Assembly: GCA_023445445.1 (NCBI GenBank)
Contig: JAEXLD010000042.1
Span: forward strand, 1 to 29,529
Source: Bacillota bacterium
GTDB lineage: Bacteria > Bacillota > Clostridia > Clostridiales > Clostridiaceae
Direction: 5' to 3'
DNA length: 29,529 nucleotides
Below, piece by piece: positions 6,893 through 15,985 of this stretch. The first letter of the stretch is position 1; the number at the start of each line of letters is the position of its first letter. A model generated the notes under the pieces. It did not search any database. It had not been told where the DNA came from and saw nothing but the letters and a program-made list of their open reading frames with translations. Position numbers and translations under genes: made by a program.

Positions 6893-7717
6893 ATGTTGCG
6901 TTATAGGATAGAAGAGAAGTTTGCAATGATTCCAATAATAATTAAAGCATTTATAATTAATTTGTTAAGTATAAAAAACAATTTTAAAACATATAAATAT
7001 GGTGATAATATTAAGCAATATTATAGAGTTTTTGAAGGAAAGAAAAATAAGCCCACAATACTATTTATTCATGGTGGAGGATGGTGGCATGGAAGTCCTA
7101 AAACATCCAGTTGTATTGGAAAGTATTTTAATGATTTAGGATATACAGTTGTTATTCCTGCATATAGATTAGTACCATTATATAAATACCCAACACAAAT
7201 TAATGATGTATTTGAGGCAGTAAAAAATTATACATCTAAAAGGGAAAATCTCAGTGATATCTTTGTTATGGGATTCTCTGCTGGAGGAGAATTGTCTGTA
7301 AACTTAGTATTTAATTTAGAAAAACAAAGAGAATTTAATATAAATAAAGATATTTTTAAGGGGTTAATAACTATATCGGGAGTGTTAGATTTTGATAAAT
7401 GTACTTCTAACCATTCAAAAACTTTAATAGATAATTATGTAGGTTATGAGAATGATTCGGAAATTATTAATCCTATTAATTTGATTAATGATGATATAAA
7501 TATAGATGTTCTTTGTATTCATGGAAATAAGGATCCATTAATTAATATAGAAAACTCTATTAGCTTTGTTGATAGGATAAAAAGTTTTAATGGAAATGCT
7601 AAATTATCCATAATAAATGGAAAGTATCATTCAGATATAATCTCTTTATTTTTAAATAAAGGAGAAAAAGAATCTAGGAGAATATTAGATTTTATAGAGG
7701 AAGTATGGAAAAAGTAA
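6893..7717 (+). CDS. Alpha/beta-hydrolase, HSL-type esterase/lipase
   Basis: The 274-residue product has the hormone-sensitive-lipase-type oxyanion motif HGGGWWHG (60-67), the nucleophile elbow GFSAGG with Ser129, a probable acid Asp214 in HGNKDPL, and the catalytic His246 in GKYHSD. These complete a Ser-Asp-His triad in the right order, so the enzyme should hydrolyse small acyl esters. The N-terminus (10-27) is hydrophobic and might associate with the membrane. Shine-Dalgarno TTGGAG lies 7 nt upstream. It overlaps the acyltransferase-3 gene by 13 bp, so the two are co-transcribed and perhaps act on the same acylated glycan or lipid, one adding and one removing an acyl group. That functional link is inference. 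Confidence 0.85.
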   Translation: MLRYRIEEKFAMIPIIIKAFIINLLSIKNNFKTYKYGDNIKQYYRVFEGKKNKPTILFIHGGGWWHGSPKTSSCIGKYFNDLGYTVVIPAYRLVPLYKYPTQINDVFEAVKNYTSKRENLSDIFVMGFSAGGELSVNLVFNLEKQREFNINKDIFKGLITISGVLDFDKCTSNHSKTLIDNYVGYENDSEIINPINLINDDINIDVLCIHGNKDPLINIENSISFVDRIKSFNGNAKLSIINGKYHSDIISLFLNKGEKESRRILDFIEEVWKK

Positions 7718-8727
7718 GGGATAGAAATTATTTAGTAGACAATTTAAAAGTAGTATTAATTTTCTTTGTGGTTTTTGGACATGTAATTGAATACTATATT
7801 AAAGATAATATAGAGTTAAGAATAATATATATTTTTATCTATACATTTCATATGCCACTTTTTATATTTATATCAGGATATCTGTCTAAGAATTTTTATA
7901 GGATGAAGAGAAAAGCAGTAAAGAATTTATTAATACCTTATATAATATTTAATATGATTTGGTATACAGCTGTTTATATTGGAACTAAAAGGTTTATGTT
8001 TTCTGTTATTTCTCCAGGATGGACATTATGGTATTTGTTAAGTTTGTTTTTTTGGAGAGTTTCATTAAAATACTTAGTTAGATTCAAGTATGTACTTATA
8101 TTAAGTTTCTTAGTTGGAGCACTAGTAGGGGTTATACCTAGTATTGGAAATATCTTATCTATATCAAGAACAATTGTATTTTTGCCTTTTTTTCTTTTAG
8201 GTTATTATACTAAAAAAGAGCATTTAGAGAAAATAAGTAGCTTTAATAAGTTATTATCTATTTTAGGAGTAATTATTTTTTTCTTATTTGCTATGTATAT
8301 AGTTAAGATGGATTTATTTGATTATAAATTCTTATATTACTCTTATTCCTTTAAAGCATTAGGAGTTTCCTTATTAAGTGGAATTTTTTTTAGGATTATT
8401 TTATATATTTCTTCAATAATACTTGGTATTTGTGTTATATCATTAGTTCCAAAGAAAAAGAAGTCATATACTAATTTAGGAAAGGCAACTATGAATATAT
8501 ATGTATTCCATATATATTTAGTAATGCTAGTTTACTTCTTTATACCTAAGTGGAATATTGGAATAATTCCCAATATATTAATTTTATTAAGTCCATTTCT
8601 TATAATTTATCTTTTATCTCGAAAAAGAACTAATAAGGTATATGAGGGAATATTCTTTCCTGTAAATATTACTATTTATACTGGAAAAAAGTCTTATAAA
8701 AAGTATAAAAAAAATAAAAAAACGTAA
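7705..8727 (+). CDS. Acyltransferase family 3 membrane protein
   Basis: A 340-residue multi-pass membrane protein of the acyltransferase-3 family (OafA / fucose 4-O-acetylase-like). The N-terminus RNYLVDNLKVVLIFFVVFGH carries the family's first-helix motif with the conserved His26, and FHMPLFIFISGYL follows in the second helix (His49). About ten hydrophobic segments can be counted, ending in a strongly basic tail rich in Lys. Such enzymes move acetyl or other acyl groups across the membrane onto cell-surface polysaccharide, lipid or peptidoglycan. The start overlaps the end of the esterase gene by 13 bp; a Shine-Dalgarno (GAGGAAG) lies inside that gene. The acceptor cannot be named. Confidence 0.85.
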   Translation: MEKVRDRNYLVDNLKVVLIFFVVFGHVIEYYIKDNIELRIIYIFIYTFHMPLFIFISGYLSKNFYRMKRKAVKNLLIPYIIFNMIWYTAVYIGTKRFMFSVISPGWTLWYLLSLFFWRVSLKYLVRFKYVLILSFLVGALVGVIPSIGNILSISRTIVFLPFFLLGYYTKKEHLEKISSFNKLLSILGVIIFFLFAMYIVKMDLFDYKFLYYSYSFKALGVSLLSGIFFRIILYISSIILGICVISLVPKKKKSYTNLGKATMNIYVFHIYLVMLVYFFIPKWNIGIIPNILILLSPFLIIYLLSRKRTNKVYEGIFFPVNITIYTGKKSYKKYKKNKKT

Positions 8728-8760
8728 TTTATTAATGAAAAGTTTTGAAATTAATATATG

Positions 8761-8790
8761 AAGAGGTTGTTTCACAGCCTCTTTTTATTT
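8761..8790 (+). terminator. Intrinsic terminator of the esterase-acyltransferase operon
   Basis: AAGAGGTTGT and ACAGCCTCTT pair over 10 bp (one G-U) around TTC, followed by TTTATTTTTATT. Confidence 0.85.
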
Positions 8791-8842
8791 TTATTATTAA
8801 TTAAGATTAAGAAAAAAATATACAAAAAATTGAAAATAAATA

Positions 8843-8887
8843 TTTACAAGTGAATACAAAGCAATTATACTAGTGTATATACACTAG
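8843..8887 (+). promoter_or_regulatory. Promoter with 18-bp palindromic operator for the ECF S-component gene
   Basis: TTTACA (8843-8848), a 17-bp spacer and TATACT (8866-8871) form a good housekeeping promoter. The perfect palindrome CTAGTGTATATACACTAG (8870-8887) overlaps the -10 and covers the predicted start site near 8878, the classical position for a repressor. If the S component is NiaX, the natural candidate regulator is NiaR; that is inference. Confidence 0.75.
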
Positions 8888-8902
8888 ATAGGGGGATTTT
8901 AT

Positions 8903-9424
8903 ATGGATATTAGTAATAAAATTAGAAAAATGGTATTTGCAGCTGTATTAACAGCTATAGCAATAATTATTCCTACTCAATTTGGCTTTTTAAGAATAAC
9001 ACTTGGACCATTTACAGCAACTATTGGGTCTCATATTCCAATGTTTTTAGCAATGTTAATATCGCCATCAGTTGCAGTGGTTGTAGGGGTAGGATCAGCA
9101 TTAGGATTCTTTATAACCACTCCATTAGTAGTGGCTGCAAGAGCATCAATGCATATTATAGTGGGCTTTGTTGGAGCATTAATAATTAATAAAGAAAAGA
9201 ATTTAAAAAAAGCAATTGCATTTACAGCACCTATTCATGGAATATTAGAAGGACTAGTAGTTATTCCATTTATAACATCTGTTTATCAAGTAATAGTTGT
9301 TGTTGCAATAGGAACTATTCTTCATCACTTTGTAGATGGAGCAATATCTTATGCACTAGCTAATTCTTTAGCAAAAGCAAGAAGAAAAAATCTTTATGAA
9401 GTATTTACAAGTGAAATAGTTTAA
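8903..9424 (+). CDS. ECF transporter S component, NiaX-like (niacin uptake candidate)
   Basis: A 173-residue membrane protein with about five to six hydrophobic segments. It has the layout of an energy-coupling-factor S component, the substrate-binding subunit that works with shared EcfA1A2T energising proteins encoded elsewhere (none are adjacent, so group II). The segment ITLGPFTATIGSHIPMFLAM followed by a Gly-rich helix, and later HGILEGLVVIPF and TILHHFVDGAISY, resemble what I recall of the NiaX niacin transporter; other vitamin S components are less similar by eye. GGGGG (8891-8895) serves as Shine-Dalgarno. It is monocistronic, expressed from a promoter with an 18-bp palindrome on the -10 region, which suggests repression by its vitamin. 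Family confident, substrate tentative. Confidence 0.8.
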   Translation: MDISNKIRKMVFAAVLTAIAIIIPTQFGFLRITLGPFTATIGSHIPMFLAMLISPSVAVVVGVGSALGFFITTPLVVAARASMHIIVGFVGALIINKEKNLKKAIAFTAPIHGILEGLVVIPFITSVYQVIVVVAIGTILHHFVDGAISYALANSLAKARRKNLYEVFTSEIV

Positions 9425-9441
9425 TATATAAATTAAGAAAT

Positions 9442-9491
9442 AAAATCACTAAAATAAGTATTATATTCCAACTTATCTTAGTGATTTTTTT
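9442..9491. terminator. Long-stem terminator between convergent genes
   Basis: A 17-bp stem with one mismatch (arms AAATCACTAAAATAAGT and ACTTATCTTAGTGATTT) is followed by a T run on the plus strand and a T-rich sequence on the minus strand, so it probably works in both directions. Confidence 0.85.
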
Positions 9492-9523
9492 ATAAATTCC
9501 TTTCCTTTCCTTCAGTATATTTT

Positions 9524-10045
9524 TTATCTCTTTGAATATTTCATTATTACTATGCCATCTTCAATATAATATGAAGTAAGATTTAAATCTATTTTAGGGT
9601 TGTTATCTAAAAATAACTTTCTTCCTTTACCTAAGATAGTAGGTATTATTGCTATAATATATTCATCAATTATATTATCTTTAATGAAGTTATCAATAAG
9701 TATTCCACCACCAAATAAGTATATATTTTTACCTTCATTTTTTAAATCAAGAATAGTCTTACATATATCTCCACTTATAAAATGAAAGTTATCATAGTCA
9801 TCTATTTCTTCTGAAGTTGCAATATATACTTCTTTTTCTTTATAGTCTTCATGAAAACCTTGAAAACAGCAGTTTTTACCCATAACTACAACATCAATAT
9901 TTTCTAAAAATTCCTCAAAATCATATTTACGGTCTGTATTAAGAGAAGAGTTACCATCTCCAACAATCCATTCAAAGTTACCATCTTCTTCAGCTATATA
10001 GCCGTCTAGGCTCATTGCTAAGTTTAATATTATTTTTCCAATCAT
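9524..10045 (-). CDS. Dihydrofolate reductase / RibD C-terminal family oxidoreductase (YyaP-like)
   Basis: The 173-residue product begins MIGKIILNLAMSLDGYIAEE, the characteristic N-terminus of the DHFR/RibD-C superfamily proteins often called YyaP or YwjB-like. A central VVVMGKNCCF strand-turn (nucleotide-binding region) and YLFGGGILIDNFI near residue 115 follow, and it ends with ILGKGRKLFL. These are small cytosolic NADPH-dependent reductases; the natural substrate of this subgroup is unknown and it is not the housekeeping folA. Shine-Dalgarno AAGGAG lies about 10 nt upstream. It converges on the ECF S-component gene and is divergent from the GNAT gene, with no partner in an operon. Confidence 0.85.
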   Translation of the reverse strand: MIGKIILNLAMSLDGYIAEEDGNFEWIVGDGNSSLNTDRKYDFEEFLENIDVVVMGKNCCFQGFHEDYKEKEVYIATSEEIDDYDNFHFISGDICKTILDLKNEGKNIYLFGGGILIDNFIKDNIIDEYIIAIIPTILGKGRKLFLDNNPKIDLNLTSYYIEDGIVIMKYSKR

Positions 10046-10137
10046 ATTATTCTACTCCTTAAATTTATATTATTCATAATATTTATAAAAGAATTATATC
10101 ATTAAAGTTCTTTTTCTAGTTTTTTATTTATTGTAAG

Positions 10138-10167
10138 TAGACAAGTAAAATATAAGAAGCTTATAAT
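10138..10167 (+). promoter_or_regulatory. Promoter for the GNAT gene
   Basis: TAGACA (10138-10143), an 18-bp spacer and TATAAT (10162-10167) sit 33 bp before the start codon. Confidence 0.55.
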
Positions 10168-10199
10168 TTATATAAAATAAATAATATCGGGGGTTTAAA

Positions 10200-10685
10200 A
10201 TGATTAGAAAAATAGAGTATGAAGATATAGATAAGGTTTTATCTATATTAGATGAGGCAATAGTAGAAGGAAATTCAACATTTAAAAGAAAAGTACCAAC
10301 TGTTGATGATTGGGATAAAGGTCATATTAATGAATGTAGATTTGTAAAAGTCATTAATAATGAAATAGTAGGTTGGATTGCCTTATCTAAGGGAAAATCA
10401 TCATCACCTGCTTATGATGGGGTTTGTGAGATAAGTATTTATATATCTTCCCAAAATAGAGGGCAAGGTATAGGTGATGAACTTTTGAAAGTTGCTATTA
10501 AAGAAAGTGAGAAACATGGTTATTGGCTATTAGAAAGTATAGTTTTCTCTGATAACACTGCCAGTATAAATTTACATATAAAAAATGGCTTTGAAGTTAT
10601 AGGTAGAAGAAAATCAATAGCAAGGGATATATTTGGCAACTGGAGAGATGTAACACTATTAGATAGAAGAAGTGATTACTATTAA
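10200..10685 (+). CDS. GNAT N-acetyltransferase, phosphinothricin/methionine-sulfoximine acetyltransferase-like
   Basis: A 161-residue GNAT-fold enzyme using acetyl-CoA in the cytosol. Motif A is clear: EISIYISSQNRGQGIGDELL with the CoA pyrophosphate loop QNRGQGIG (85-92). Motif B appears as SDNTASINLHIKNGFEVIGR, followed by the C-terminal pattern RDIFGNWRDVTLLDRR. That last pattern (G-x-W-x-D-V ... R) is shared with the phosphinothricin acetyltransferase (PAT/YwnH) group, which acetylates glutamine-analogue toxins or amino-acid-like amines. Start ATG 10200 has GGGGG 5 nt upstream and its own promoter. Nothing nearby suggests a dedicated resistance island, so a detoxification role is the family default rather than shown here. 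Confidence 0.85.
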   Translation: MIRKIEYEDIDKVLSILDEAIVEGNSTFKRKVPTVDDWDKGHINECRFVKVINNEIVGWIALSKGKSSSPAYDGVCEISIYISSQNRGQGIGDELLKVAIKESEKHGYWLLESIVFSDNTASINLHIKNGFEVIGRRKSIARDIFGNWRDVTLLDRRSDYY

Positions 10686-10725
10686 GGGTGCTAATGTATA
10701 GATAATAGTTATTTAAAAATTAAAA

Positions 10726-10734
10726 TGATATAAT
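10726..10734 (+). promoter_or_regulatory. Extended -10 promoter for the patatin-sbcDC unit
   Basis: TGATATAAT is a perfect extended -10, 50 bp before the patatin-like start codon; no good -35 is visible. Confidence 0.45.
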
Positions 10735-10783
10735 TTAAAGATAATGGATATAATTACAATACACAAGATTTGGAGGAATAGAT

Positions 10784-11632
10784 ATGAATAACACATCACT
10801 TATCCTTGAAGGTGGAGGGATGAGAGGAGTTTACTCTGCTGGGGTTTTAGATTTATTATTAGATAAGGATATAAACATTAATTATTGTATAGGAGTATCA
10901 GCAGGAGCTTGTAATTGTGTTTCTTATATTTCTAAACAAAGAAAGAGAAATTATAGAGTTAACATAAATTATATTAATGATAAAAGATATCTAAGTTTTA
11001 ATAATTTAATTAAAACTGGCTCAGCCTTTGGAATGGATATGCTCTTTGATATAATACCTAATGAATTAGAACCCTTTGATCATGAAGCCTTTATATCTTC
11101 GGGAACAAAGTTTTTAGTTGGTTCAACAAATTGTGATACGGGACTACCTGAATTTTATAATATAAGTGATTTTAATAAAGATGGATACGAAGCTTTAAAA
11201 GCATCTATATCATTGCCTTTAGTTGCAAAAGTAATAAAATATGATAATAAGAATCTTATGGATGGAGGTATTGCAGCACCTATTCCAATTCAAAAAGCAA
11301 TAGAAGATGGTTTAGAAAAACATGTTGTTATACTAACTCAACATAAAGGTTATAGAAAGAGTAAGTCAAAGATTATGCCTATAATAAAGAGGAAATATAA
11401 GAATTATAAAGGCCTTATAAATGCAATGGAGAATAGATATAAGCATTATAATGATACATTAGATTTATTAGATAAATTAGAAAAAGAGGGAAAATGCTTT
11501 ATTATTAGACCAAGTGCACCTTTAGAAGTAAGCAGATTTGAAAGAGATAAAGATAAGCTTGAAACTATATATAACAGAGGATATGAGGATGCAAAGGCAC
11601 TTTCAGATGATCTTATTAAGTTCTTAAATTAA
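10784..11632 (+). CDS. Patatin-like phospholipase (YjjU-type)
   Basis: A 282-residue patatin-family serine hydrolase with a Ser-Asp dyad. The oxyanion-hole motif GGGMRG is at 10-15, the nucleophile elbow GVSAG with Ser39 at 37-41, and the catalytic Asp160 in MDGG. Length and the start LILEGGGMRGVYSAGVLD match bacterial single-domain YjjU-type proteins, which are predicted acyl-ester hydrolases acting on phospholipids or other lipids. No signal peptide or membrane helix is present, so it is probably cytosolic. Shine-Dalgarno TTGGAGGAA lies close upstream. The sbcD gene starts 18 nt after its stop, so the three genes form one operon; no biochemical reason for the pairing is evident. Confidence 0.88.
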   Translation: MNNTSLILEGGGMRGVYSAGVLDLLLDKDININYCIGVSAGACNCVSYISKQRKRNYRVNINYINDKRYLSFNNLIKTGSAFGMDMLFDIIPNELEPFDHEAFISSGTKFLVGSTNCDTGLPEFYNISDFNKDGYEALKASISLPLVAKVIKYDNKNLMDGGIAAPIPIQKAIEDGLEKHVVILTQHKGYRKSKSKIMPIIKRKYKNYKGLINAMENRYKHYNDTLDLLDKLEKEGKCFIIRPSAPLEVSRFERDKDKLETIYNRGYEDAKALSDDLIKFLN

Positions 11633-11650
11633 ATTACTGGAGGTAAATTT

Positions 11651-12817
11651 ATGAGAATATTTCATATGGCTGATTGGCACATAGGAAAACTTGTTAATGG
11701 TTTTTATATGACAGAAGATCAAGAATATATTATTGAAGAATTATGTAAAGCAATTGAAGAAAAAAAACCAGATGTATTGGTTATAGCCGGAGATTTATAT
11801 GATAGATCTGTGCCACCAGTACATGCAGTTGAGCTATTAAATAAATCTTTAATAAGAATAGTAAAAGATTTAAACACTAAGGTAATAGCTTTAGCTGGAA
11901 ATCATGATAGTAATGAAAGAATAGAATTTGTTAGTTCCCTTTTAGCTGATAGCGGTCTTTATATGTTTGGAAATTTAAAGAGAAAAGTAGATAAGGTAAC
12001 TTTAGAAGATAAAAATGGTAAAGTTAACTTTTATCCAATTCCCTATGAAGATGTTCCATATGTTAGAGATTTATTTGAAGATGAAAATATAAAGAGCTAT
12101 GATTTAGCCATGGAAAGGATAATTTCAGAAATATCAAAGGACTTTAATGATAAAGAACGTAATATAGCTATAGCCCATGGATATGTTACGGGTATAAAAG
12201 ATGATGACTTTGAAAAGTTAGAAGAAAGTGATTCTGAAAAGCCTTTATCCATAGGTGGAACTGAATATATTAATTCTAAACATTTTAATAAATTTAATTA
12301 TACTGCTCTTGGACATCTACATGGACCACAAAAGATAGGTAGTGATAAAATAAGATACTCTGGTTCTCTTATGAAATATTCCTTTTCTGAAGTTAATCAA
12401 CGTAAAGGAATTACAATAGTGGATTTAGATGAAAATGGAGAAGTTAATATTGAAATATATGAATTAAAACCTAAGAGAGATTTTAGAATAAAAATAGGGA
12501 CTCTAGAAGAAATATTAGGTGGATATAACAACGAAGAAAATAATGAGGATTATTTAAAGGTTATACTAAGGGATAAGGGTGAATTATTAGACCCTATGGC
12601 TAAGCTTAGAGCAGTTTATCCTAATGTTATGGAATTATCAAGAGAAGAAAGAGTGCTAAGAGAAGGTAGTAGAAGAGTAGCTAATAATATAAAAGAAAAG
12701 TCAAAGATAGCATTATTTGAAGGCTTTTATAAGGATATAATGGATGAAGAATGTACAGAAGAAGAGTTAGATATTATGAAAAGAGTAATGGAATCTGCTG
12801 AAAGGGGAGAAGAATAA
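11651..12817 (+). CDS. sbcD: Exonuclease subunit SbcD
   Basis: SbcD is the Mre11-type nuclease subunit of the SbcCD complex, a Mn2+-dependent exonuclease and hairpin endonuclease that opens DNA palindromes and processes blocked ends. All metallophosphoesterase motifs are present: ADWHIG (Asp8, His10), AGDLYDR (Asp48), GNHDS (Asn84, His85), AHGYV (His176) and GHLHG (His222, His224). The 388-residue length is normal. Shine-Dalgarno GGAGG lies about 7 nt upstream. It follows a patatin-like gene by 18 nt and its stop codon directly abuts the start of sbcC, consistent with coupled translation of the two subunits. Confidence 0.95.
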   Translation: MRIFHMADWHIGKLVNGFYMTEDQEYIIEELCKAIEEKKPDVLVIAGDLYDRSVPPVHAVELLNKSLIRIVKDLNTKVIALAGNHDSNERIEFVSSLLADSGLYMFGNLKRKVDKVTLEDKNGKVNFYPIPYEDVPYVRDLFEDENIKSYDLAMERIISEISKDFNDKERNIAIAHGYVTGIKDDDFEKLEESDSEKPLSIGGTEYINSKHFNKFNYTALGHLHGPQKIGSDKIRYSGSLMKYSFSEVNQRKGITIVDLDENGEVNIEIYELKPKRDFRIKIGTLEEILGGYNNEENNEDYLKVILRDKGELLDPMAKLRAVYPNVMELSREERVLREGSRRVANNIKEKSKIALFEGFYKDIMDEECTEEELDIMKRVMESAERGEE

Positions 12818-15800
12818 ATGAGAATAAAAAAACTAGTTATTTCAGCCTTTGGCCCCTATGCAGATAGACAAGAATTAGATTTTGAAAATCATCTTGATGG
12901 TAAGAATATGTTTGTTATAACAGGTAACACTGGAGCAGGTAAAACCACCATATTTGATGCTATAAACTTTGCCTTATATGGGGAAGCAAGTGGAAGTGAT
13001 AGAGAGGGAAAATCCCTAAGAAGTGACTTTGCCGATCCAACAACTCCAACAGAAGTTGAACTTTGGTTTTCATTAAGGGATAAAGACTACTATATAAAAA
13101 GATCACCTCAATACTTTAGAGCAAAGCAAAGAGGAGAAGGCTTTACTGAAAGTAAGCCAAATGCAGAAATTAAATTAAAGGATAAGACTGTATCTGGACC
13201 TAAAGAAGTCACTAAATTAGTTGAAGACATATTAGGTATAACCTGTGATCAATTTAAACAACTAGTAATGATTCCACAAGGAGAATTTAAAAAATTATTA
13301 AATTCTGATAGTGATAAAAAAGAAGAGATATTCAGAAAAATATTTGGAACTAAGATTTTTTCTGATATTCAGCAGAATATAAAAAATGAAGCTAATAGTC
13401 TTAAAAAATCTATAGAAATAATACAAAGGGACAGGGAAAATAGAATTAGGTCCTTTACTTTAAGACATGATGATGAAGAGTTAAATAATCTTATAAATAT
13501 TAAGGACTTAAATATTAGTTTGATTTTAGAGAAGTTTAATTTTTCTATAAAAAAGGACAAAGAAGAAGAAGAGGAATTAAAAATAAAACTAGATAAAGTT
13601 AATAATGAAATTAATAATATTTCTAAAAATTTAACTTTAGCTAAGGAAACTAATAAAAAGCTTGAAGATCTTAAAAAATATAAAGATGAATTTGAAAAGT
13701 TAAGCTCATTAAAAGATGATTACAAGAATAAAGAAGAAAAATTAAAATTATCTAAAAGAGCACAAACAGCAGCAGCCTTTGAAGAAAAATATGAAGAAAA
13801 GAAAAAATATCTTAACAAATCAAAAGAAGCTTTAAAAATAAGTGAAGAAAATTTAATAAAATATAAAGAAAATCTAGAAAAGGCAGAATTACAATTTAAA
13901 GAAGAAGTTAATAAGGAGCCCTTAAAAAATAAATTAAATAAAAAGCTAGATGAAATAGATAAGTTAAAAGAAAAATCCTTTAACTATTCAAATAATAAAG
14001 AAAAATTAGAACTACTAAAAGAACAATCTAAATGTATTAGAGAAAGAATTTCAGTTATTAACAAGAATATAGAAAAAAACACAATTGAATTAAATTCTAT
14101 TTGCAATGACCTAGAAACTATAAGTAGACTGAAAGAAGAAGTTAATAAGCTAAAAATTAATGAAATTAATTATACTAGTAAAGGTGAGAAATTAAACAAG
14201 CTTCTTATGTCTTTAGAAAAATGTATAAAAGAAGTTTTAAGACATGAAAAAGGAAGTAGTTTTTATGAAAAAGCTAATAAGGATTATTTAGATAAGAAGG
14301 AAGTTTATGAAAAACTAGAGGATATTTTCAGAAGGAATGTAGCAGGAATATTAGCAATGGATTTAAAGGAAGGTGAACCATGCCCTGTTTGTGGTTCAAC
14401 TAATCATCCATCATTAGCTCATGTTGATGTTGACAGTATAAATGAAGAAACTGTAAAAGAAGCAAAAGTAAAGACTGAAGATGCTTATAATATTAGAGAA
14501 AAATATTATAGAGAGCTAACTAAAATCAAGGCGGAAATAGATTCTCTAAAAAATGATTATATTAAACCTTTATATGTTGAAATTTTTAATGAGGATAATA
14601 TTGAAGATTTGAATTATTCCATAGAAAAAGTTAATAACATCATAAAAGTAAATAATGAGGAATTAGATTTATTAATTAATAAGAAAAGTAGTATTGAAAA
14701 AGAAGTTTCAAAAGAAATTGAAAAGAATAAAAGAAAGAAAGATATTGAAATTGATAATGAGAATTTAAGAGCAGAATTAAAGGATAAGAATAGTGAACTT
14801 CTTATTAAAGAAGGTGAATTTAAGACTCAAGAAGCAAATTTAGAAAATATAATTAAAGAATTTAATGGAGAAATCAAAACCATAGATGCTTTGGAAAAGG
14901 AAGAATTTAGTATTAATAAAGAATTAGATAGTATTAGAGAAAGCTATAATAAAGCTGAAAAATATTATAATGATGTAAAAACTATTTTTGATAAAGAAAA
15001 TGGGAATAAAAACTCCTTAGAAGCTATGGTTAAAACTTCAGAGGAAGAACTTAACATTGCGGTGGATAACTTTAAAAATAAAGTTATTGAATTAGGTTTT
15101 CAAGGATATAAAGATTATTCTGAAAGTAGACTTAAAGAGGAAGAGTTAGATTTACTTGAAAATAGTATTAATCAGTATAATATGAAGCTTTCTAATGCAG
15201 AAAAAATATATATTATTTCTGTTGAAGGCTGTAAGGATTTAAAATTTGTAGATATTTATTCTATTGAAGAGGAACTAAAATTAAAAAATGAAGATAAGAA
15301 GATATTAGAAGAAAAAGAAAAAGAAATTTATTTAAGGGTAAATCAAAATAATAAAATCCTTGAAGATTGTAAGAAGTTTAATAAATCAATAGAAGCAGAT
15401 GAAGATAAGTATAGAACTGTCGGTAAGCTAGCAAAGGTAATTAATGGAGATAATCCTAGAAAAATTAGCTTTGAAAGATATGTTTTAGCAGCATATTTTG
15501 AAGATATTATTACTGCTGCAAACTTAAGATTTTCTCAAATGACTTGTAATAGATTTGAACTTTTAAGAAAAGAGGAACTTGGAGATAAGAGAAAAGGACA
15601 AGGGCTAGATCTTGAAGTCTTTGATAATTATACAGGAAAGTCTAGAGATGTAAAAACTCTATCAGGAGGGGAATCTTTTAAGGCATCTCTTTCTATGGCA
15701 TTAGGATTAGCAGATGTAGTACAAAGTCATTCAGGCGGAATTCAATTAGATACTATGTTTATAGATGAAGGCTTTGGCACATTAGATCCAGAATCTTTAG

Positions 15801-15949
15801 ATGCTGCTATAGAATGTCTAGTAGAGCTTCAGGGAGATGGAAGAGTAGTTGGAGTTATATCCCATGTACAGGAGTTAAAAGATAGGATAGAAGTGAAATT
15901 AGAAGTATCTTCAACTAATAAAGGAAGTAAAGCTGAATTTAAAGCTTAA
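12818..15949 (+). CDS. sbcC: Exonuclease subunit SbcC
   Basis: SbcC is the Rad50/SMC-like ATPase subunit partnering SbcD. The 1043-residue protein shows the N-terminal Walker A GNTGAGKTT (from residue 36), a Q-loop-like MIPQGEFKKLL, long Lys/Glu-rich coiled coils on both sides of a zinc hook CPVC (522-525), the ABC signature LSGGES (948-953), and Walker B TMFIDEGFGTLD (Asp983-Glu984) followed by a switch His in GVISHVQEL. The hook lies at the centre of the chain, as expected for an antiparallel coiled coil. ATG 12818 immediately follows the sbcD stop, with GGGGAGAAG as ribosome site inside sbcD. The chain appears intact. Confidence 0.96.
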   Translation: MRIKKLVISAFGPYADRQELDFENHLDGKNMFVITGNTGAGKTTIFDAINFALYGEASGSDREGKSLRSDFADPTTPTEVELWFSLRDKDYYIKRSPQYFRAKQRGEGFTESKPNAEIKLKDKTVSGPKEVTKLVEDILGITCDQFKQLVMIPQGEFKKLLNSDSDKKEEIFRKIFGTKIFSDIQQNIKNEANSLKKSIEIIQRDRENRIRSFTLRHDDEELNNLINIKDLNISLILEKFNFSIKKDKEEEEELKIKLDKVNNEINNISKNLTLAKETNKKLEDLKKYKDEFEKLSSLKDDYKNKEEKLKLSKRAQTAAAFEEKYEEKKKYLNKSKEALKISEENLIKYKENLEKAELQFKEEVNKEPLKNKLNKKLDEIDKLKEKSFNYSNNKEKLELLKEQSKCIRERISVINKNIEKNTIELNSICNDLETISRLKEEVNKLKINEINYTSKGEKLNKLLMSLEKCIKEVLRHEKGSSFYEKANKDYLDKKEVYEKLEDIFRRNVAGILAMDLKEGEPCPVCGSTNHPSLAHVDVDSINEETVKEAKVKTEDAYNIREKYYRELTKIKAEIDSLKNDYIKPLYVEIFNEDNIEDLNYSIEKVNNIIKVNNEELDLLINKKSSIEKEVSKEIEKNKRKKDIEIDNENLRAELKDKNSELLIKEGEFKTQEANLENIIKEFNGEIKTIDALEKEEFSINKELDSIRESYNKAEKYYNDVKTIFDKENGNKNSLEAMVKTSEEELNIAVDNFKNKVIELGFQGYKDYSESRLKEEELDLLENSINQYNMKLSNAEKIYIISVEGCKDLKFVDIYSIEEELKLKNEDKKILEEKEKEIYLRVNQNNKILEDCKKFNKSIEADEDKYRTVGKLAKVINGDNPRKISFERYVLAAYFEDIITAANLRFSQMTCNRFELLRKEELGDKRKGQGLDLEVFDNYTGKSRDVKTLSGGESFKASLSMALGLADVVQSHSGGIQLDTMFIDEGFGTLDPESLDAAIECLVELQGDGRVVGVISHVQELKDRIEVKLEVSSTNKGSKAEFKA

Positions 15950-15985
15950 TAGAACTGTATAATTAAAAACAATCTAAAATTATAG

